Positions 24,051 to 26,551 of a stretch of DNA of 26,551 nt are shown piece after piece. Location of the stretch: IMG/VR virus record IMGVR_UViG_3300022602_000357, positions 1-26,551 of that record. One strand, 5' to 3'. Source of the stretch: a virus. The stretch's first letter is position 1. Every line of letters begins with the position of its first letter. The translations under genes were made by a program, and so were the position numbers. A model generated the notes under the pieces. The model made no database searches, had not been told where the DNA came from, and was given only the letters and a program-made list of their open reading frames with translations.

Positions 24051-25061
24051 ATGACATTGAACGCATCAGGACCAATTAGTTTAGCGGGAACAACCGCAGG
24101 ACAATCCATTGAAATTGAAAATGGTGGAAATGGCACAACACAAATTAGTTTAAATGATGGCGCTGTGCGAACACTTGCTGGTGTTACAACCCCAAATAGC
24201 ACAATTACAATGCCAACTAATTTCTATGGTAAATCTAATCGTGTTGTACAAACTATCACTTTATCTTCTAGTACAGCAAACTATACATTTAATCCAGCAA
24301 AAATTAGCGGATATGTTGCTGGTAAAACTTGCGCTACATTAACTATTAATAGTGGTGTTTATGTATATGGAACATCCACTGGAACTCCAGCTTTAACAAT
24401 TCCTAACACTTGGGCTTCTGGTGATGTTGTTAAAGTTAACAATAGTGGATTTATTTTAGGACAAGGCGGAGCTGGCGGACATGGTGGTAATTTTCCAAAC
24501 CAAGGAAGTTATTTTCCCGGTTGTTCCGGCGGAACTGGCGGCACTGCACTTTCAGTGTCTTATCCAACGACCATCTGTAATTCTGGCGGAGTAGTAGGCG
24601 GCGGCGGCGGAGGCGGTGGTGGTGGAGGTGCTGGCGGTGGTGCCGGTTACGTAGTTATATGTTGTACTTATAGATTTGTTGGTGTATATGCAGGCGGCGG
24701 TGGTGGTGGCGGCGGAAGAACTGGATTAAATAATTCTGGTGGTGGCGCTGGCGGCACACAGAATGCTACTCCATCTGGAAGCGCAGGTTCTAGTGGAACA
24801 TCTAGTAGTGCAGGTGGTGGCGGATCTGGCGGTTCGGGTGGTATTTCCGGTTGCCCACCAGTTACTGGAACAGGTGGTACTGGTGGAACAGGTGGTGGTT
24901 GGGGATCTGGTGGCTCTGGTGGGCCGGGCGGCGGCGGCAGTGGAAGTTGTTTCCAATATGGCACTTCACCCTCTAGTGGTGGCGGAGCAGGTCCAGCAAC
25001 ATCAGGCAACTCAAATATCACTTGGTCAAATACAGGAACTCGTTACGGTCCATTAGGTTAA
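24051..25061 (+). CDS. Glycine-rich adhesin-like tail protein
   Basis: The 336-residue protein has a common phage start domain with SLNDGAVRTLAGV (33-45) and TMPTNFYGKS (53-62), then a strand segment (66-135). From about 136 it is highly glycine-rich, with runs at 183-197 and 215-222, broken by loops such as YVVICCTYRFVGVYAG (200-215), FPNQGSYFPGCSG and CPPVTG. T-even gp38-type adhesins use a sandwich of polyglycine helices carrying variable receptor-contacting loops. The arrangement here, Gly-rich frame with short diverse loops and paired cysteines, fits that idea, though no homology to gp38 was tested. AGGA precedes ATG. GC content rises in this region because of Gly codons. Confidence 0.78.
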   Translation: MTLNASGPISLAGTTAGQSIEIENGGNGTTQISLNDGAVRTLAGVTTPNSTITMPTNFYGKSNRVVQTITLSSSTANYTFNPAKISGYVAGKTCATLTINSGVYVYGTSTGTPALTIPNTWASGDVVKVNNSGFILGQGGAGGHGGNFPNQGSYFPGCSGGTGGTALSVSYPTTICNSGGVVGGGGGGGGGGGAGGGAGYVVICCTYRFVGVYAGGGGGGGGRTGLNNSGGGAGGTQNATPSGSAGSSGTSSSAGGGGSGGSGGISGCPPVTGTGGTGGTGGGWGSGGSGGPGGGGSGSCFQYGTSPSSGGGAGPATSGNSNITWSNTGTRYGPLG

Positions 25062-25070
25062 GGAAAAAAA

Positions 25071-25346
25071 GTGTCGTATTCATACCAAATTATTGGTTTT
25101 AACAAACATTCTGGATCAGTATTAGTTAAATATCATTATGATGGAGATCATATTGCTACATACAATGTTGATATTCCTTTAGATGAAAGTGGTTTATTTA
25201 TTGTTGGTGAACAATTAGATAGACACATTTCTGGTATGTTTCCATTGGGAGTGCTTGACCGTATGTCAAAGTTAAAAGCTGGCATACCTAATGCTGATGT
25301 AATCCAATCATTAGTAGTACAACCTGATAAAGAAAATGACAAATAA
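25071..25346 (+). CDS. Small hypothetical phage protein, GTG start
   Basis: The 91-residue protein starts at GTG with AAGGA (25060-25064) 6 nt upstream. It begins SYSYQIIGFNKHSGSVLVKY (2-21) with strand-rich residues to about 45, then RHISGMFPLG and a helical end with a Lys/Asp-rich tail. It has no membrane segment, Cys or enzyme motif. The end overlaps the next ORF by 11 nt. Small proteins of this kind accompany fibre genes in other phages, possibly fibre chaperones, but nothing in the sequence proves it. Confidence 0.7.
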   Translation: MSYSYQIIGFNKHSGSVLVKYHYDGDHIATYNVDIPLDESGLFIVGEQLDRHISGMFPLGVLDRMSKLKAGIPNADVIQSLVVQPDKENDK

Positions 25347-25971
25347 CCCAGTAAATTCGTATTCCTATTTTGCAGCCCCCGTTTACGAAGTAGATGCACC
25401 AGAATTTTTAACTGTAACTAGAAAAATTTCTAATGAGTATTTAAAACAAAGAAAAAATGTGGAAGAATTAAATCCACATTATCCAGTCTATATGACTGAA
25501 AATATGCATAATCATCCTGAGTTGGCAGAATTTGCAAACTTTGTAGGTCAAACAGCTTGGAATATTTTAGATTCTCAAGGCTATGCAATGGATAGTATGA
25601 TGACTTATTTTACAGAAATGTGGTCACAAGAGCATCATGAACACTCTTCTATGGATAGACATATTCATAATAATGGAGCAATTCTTTCTGGATTTTATTT
25701 TTTAAATTCTCCAGAAGATGCAAGAGTTGTATTTCATGATCCAAGAGATGCCAAAGTAATTACCAGTTTGCCAGAACGTAATATTAATAATGCTACACAC
25801 GCTAGTAATATGATTAACTTTAAACCAGTCAATGGTAGATTATTGTTAACTAATTCTTGGTTGCCACATTCATTTAATAAAAATACTGAAAAAGTTCCAT
25901 TAACTTTTATTCATATTAACATCGCTGTTACTCCTGTTATACAACAACAAAATCAAGTTGAAATAGTATGA
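25336..25971 (+). CDS. Second 2OG-Fe(II) oxygenase (TIGR02466-type)
   Basis: The 211-residue protein has the features of the putative 2OG-Fe(II) oxygenase family seen in phages (TIGR02466/PF13759, named from memory). These are HIHNNGAILSGFYFLNSP (109-126) with the H.H pair at 109 and 111, VVFHDPRD (131-138), the strand GRLLLTNSWLPHSFNKN (167-183) with His178, and a TFIHINIAV end. This differs from the HxD type upstream, so the two oxygenases are separate families, not duplicates. It overlaps the gene before by 11 nt and the next gene by 4 nt (ATGA). Substrate is unknown. Phage structural or host-protein modification is possible. Confidence 0.85.
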   Translation: MTNNPVNSYSYFAAPVYEVDAPEFLTVTRKISNEYLKQRKNVEELNPHYPVYMTENMHNHPELAEFANFVGQTAWNILDSQGYAMDSMMTYFTEMWSQEHHEHSSMDRHIHNNGAILSGFYFLNSPEDARVVFHDPRDAKVITSLPERNINNATHASNMINFKPVNGRLLLTNSWLPHSFNKNTEKVPLTFIHINIAVTPVIQQQNQVEIV

Positions 25972-26204
25972 ACAAGTATCGTATTCGCTATAACAAAAGT
26001 AGGGGAACGAACGGAAGGGGAACGTTCGCCCATGTATGGCGAGTATTTGAAGGTCAAAAAGAATATATTGTTAAAAACTTTCGTTTAAACGTTCCATCTT
26101 TTTCAGAAAAAGAGGATAATAGTGAAGACTGGAATGTAGTGTGTTATGGATATTTAACACTAGATCGAAACACTTCCACCGCTATTATCAATGGAGACAA
26201 ATAA
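25968..26204 (+). CDS. Small conserved-type phage protein
   Basis: The 78-residue protein starts in the previous stop (ATGA). It begins NKYRIRYNKSRGTNGRGTFA (2-21), HVWRVFEGQKEYIVKNFRLN and VPSFSEKEDNSEDWNVVCYG, and ends in LTLDRNTSTAIINGDK. The 'YRIR.NKSRG...RGT..HVWRVFE..KEY' pattern is familiar to me from aquatic phages as an uncharacterised small protein. It has no membrane helix. Strand-rich and basic at the front, it may bind nucleic acid. The octamer GTTTAAAC lies within this gene at 26083-26090. Confidence 0.75.
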   Translation: MNKYRIRYNKSRGTNGRGTFAHVWRVFEGQKEYIVKNFRLNVPSFSEKEDNSEDWNVVCYGYLTLDRNTSTAIINGDK

Positions 26205-26398
26205 TGAATTTCACTTTTTCGTGGATTATGGACAAACTTGGCTATATGCCAAAGATTGATATGCAAGTTGGAAAAGTTGTTGAGCCTTGGTCTTTTCCTG
26301 CGCCATCAGCCAAAAAGAAACCAACTGTTCAAAAAGCTACCACTCGTACTAAAAAAACAACGACTGTTGCCAAAAAAGCTAAAGCTAAAAAGGTATGA
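26204..26398 (+). CDS. Small protein with a basic Lys/Thr/Ala tail
   Basis: The start is placed at ATG 26204 overlapping the previous stop (TAATG); the in-frame upstream alternative lies inside the previous gene. The 64-residue product has an amphipathic start (NFTFSWIMDKLGYMPK), a Pro-rich middle (EPWSFPAPS) and a Lys/Thr/Ala-rich C-terminus (AKKKPTVQKATTRTKK) like histone H1 tails. It probably binds DNA or a membrane-associated partner; nothing further is visible. Confidence 0.65.
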   Translation: MNFTFSWIMDKLGYMPKIDMQVGKVVEPWSFPAPSAKKKPTVQKATTRTKKTTTVAKKAKAKKV

Positions 26399-26399
26399 T

Positions 26400-26551
26400 A
26401 TGTCAGAAGTTAATGAAAAGGCTATCTTTATTGAAAAGATAGCATTTGCTGTTTTACCTATTCTTTTAGCTTGCGTAGGCTATTTAATGTCTGCGCTTTC
26501 TAGTCTAAGTCAAGATGTTACTGTTTTAAATAGTAAGATGTCTTTAGTAGT
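26400..26551 (+). CDS. Membrane protein, 5' part only (window ends inside gene)
   Basis: The ATG at 26400, 1 nt after the previous stop, opens a frame that runs to the window end for 50 codons. It has a charged start (SEVNEKAIFIEKI) and one hydrophobic helix (AFAVLPILLACVGYLMSALS, about 16-35), then a heptad-like segment (LSQDVTVLNSKMSL). The plan (membrane helix then coiled coil) is like the 14962 protein. A holin or membrane-anchored lysis accessory is possible in a late region, but no endolysin is in the window and the rest of the gene is not seen. Confidence 0.6.
   Translation, partial: MSEVNEKAIFIEKIAFAVLPILLACVGYLMSALSSLSQDVTVLNSKMSLV

Noticed and set aside
24597-24945. GGC/GGT repeats as a CRISPR array or tandem satellite
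   Set aside because: There are no equal-length repeats with unique spacers; the repeats are glycine codons of one reading frame.
24668-25021. Long proline-rich open frame on the - strand over the glycine-rich gene
   Set aside because: It is the complement of GGN-rich codons in the + strand adhesin, has no ribosome site, and lies wholly inside a supported gene.
20415-25061. A diversity-generating retroelement acting on the fibre or adhesin genes
   Set aside because: No reverse transcriptase, template repeat or accessory gene was seen, and no near-duplicate of a fibre 3' end elsewhere in the window.

Overview
This is the late (structural) region of an uncultured-type tailed bacteriophage genome. 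The order is DNA-binding protein, large terminase, portal, co-chaperonin-like protein, scaffold, decoration-type protein and major capsid protein, then head-tail adaptors, tail fibres and small proteins. There are no rRNA, tRNA, host housekeeping or integrase genes. Composition is moderately AT-rich, at roughly 40% GC by eye. The gene repertoire (portal type, paired adaptor proteins, small Lys/Gly-rich proteins, fibre start domains, 2OG-Fe(II) oxygenases) resembles metagenome-derived aquatic phages. No tape-measure, tail-tube or sheath gene is visible, and the two adaptor-like proteins fit a short-tailed (podovirus-like) particle. The host is not identifiable from sequence alone. A Gram-negative aquatic bacterium is plausible from the LPS/protein glycosyltransferase-type cargo genes.

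Layout: (1) 15-8104, + strand: a LexA-type winged helix protein, TerL, portal, a 62-aa protein, a GroES-like protein, scaffold, a conserved 147-aa protein, a decoration-like protein and the major capsid protein, closed by a strong intrinsic terminator at 8142-8173. (2) 8170-11254, - strand: a three-gene overlapping cassette made of a TPR-glycosyltransferase, a GT9-like glycosyltransferase and an FkbM methyltransferase, inserted between capsid genes. (3) 11255-11418: an intergenic region with a good + strand promoter, two copies of the palindrome GTTTAAAC and a folded leader. (4) 11419-12167: one structural gene with its own UUCG-loop terminator. (5) 12186-19338: a large virion protein, a run of small basic proteins, and two head-tail adaptor-type proteins with a zinc-ribbon protein. 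(6) 19338-25061: tail and fibre proteins, including an S74 self-cleaving fibre, a 21-residue-repeat protein, another fibre, a 2OG-Fe(II) oxygenase and a glycine-rich adhesin-like protein. (7) 25071-26551: a small protein, a second and different 2OG oxygenase, two small proteins and a membrane protein cut by the window end.

The + strand genes build the particle. The - strand cassette looks like cargo that could glycosylate and methylate either virion proteins or host surface glycans. The two oxygenases in the fibre region could modify fibre proteins. The points most worth following are: the octamer GTTTAAAC, found 13 times with two copies built into the only clear promoter; the TPR-GT/GT9/FkbM cassette; the phage co-chaperonin; and beta-rich modules inserted into otherwise conserved virion proteins. 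Four starts were moved downstream to ATGs with better ribosome binding sites or overlaps (11419, 15673, 18091, 26204).
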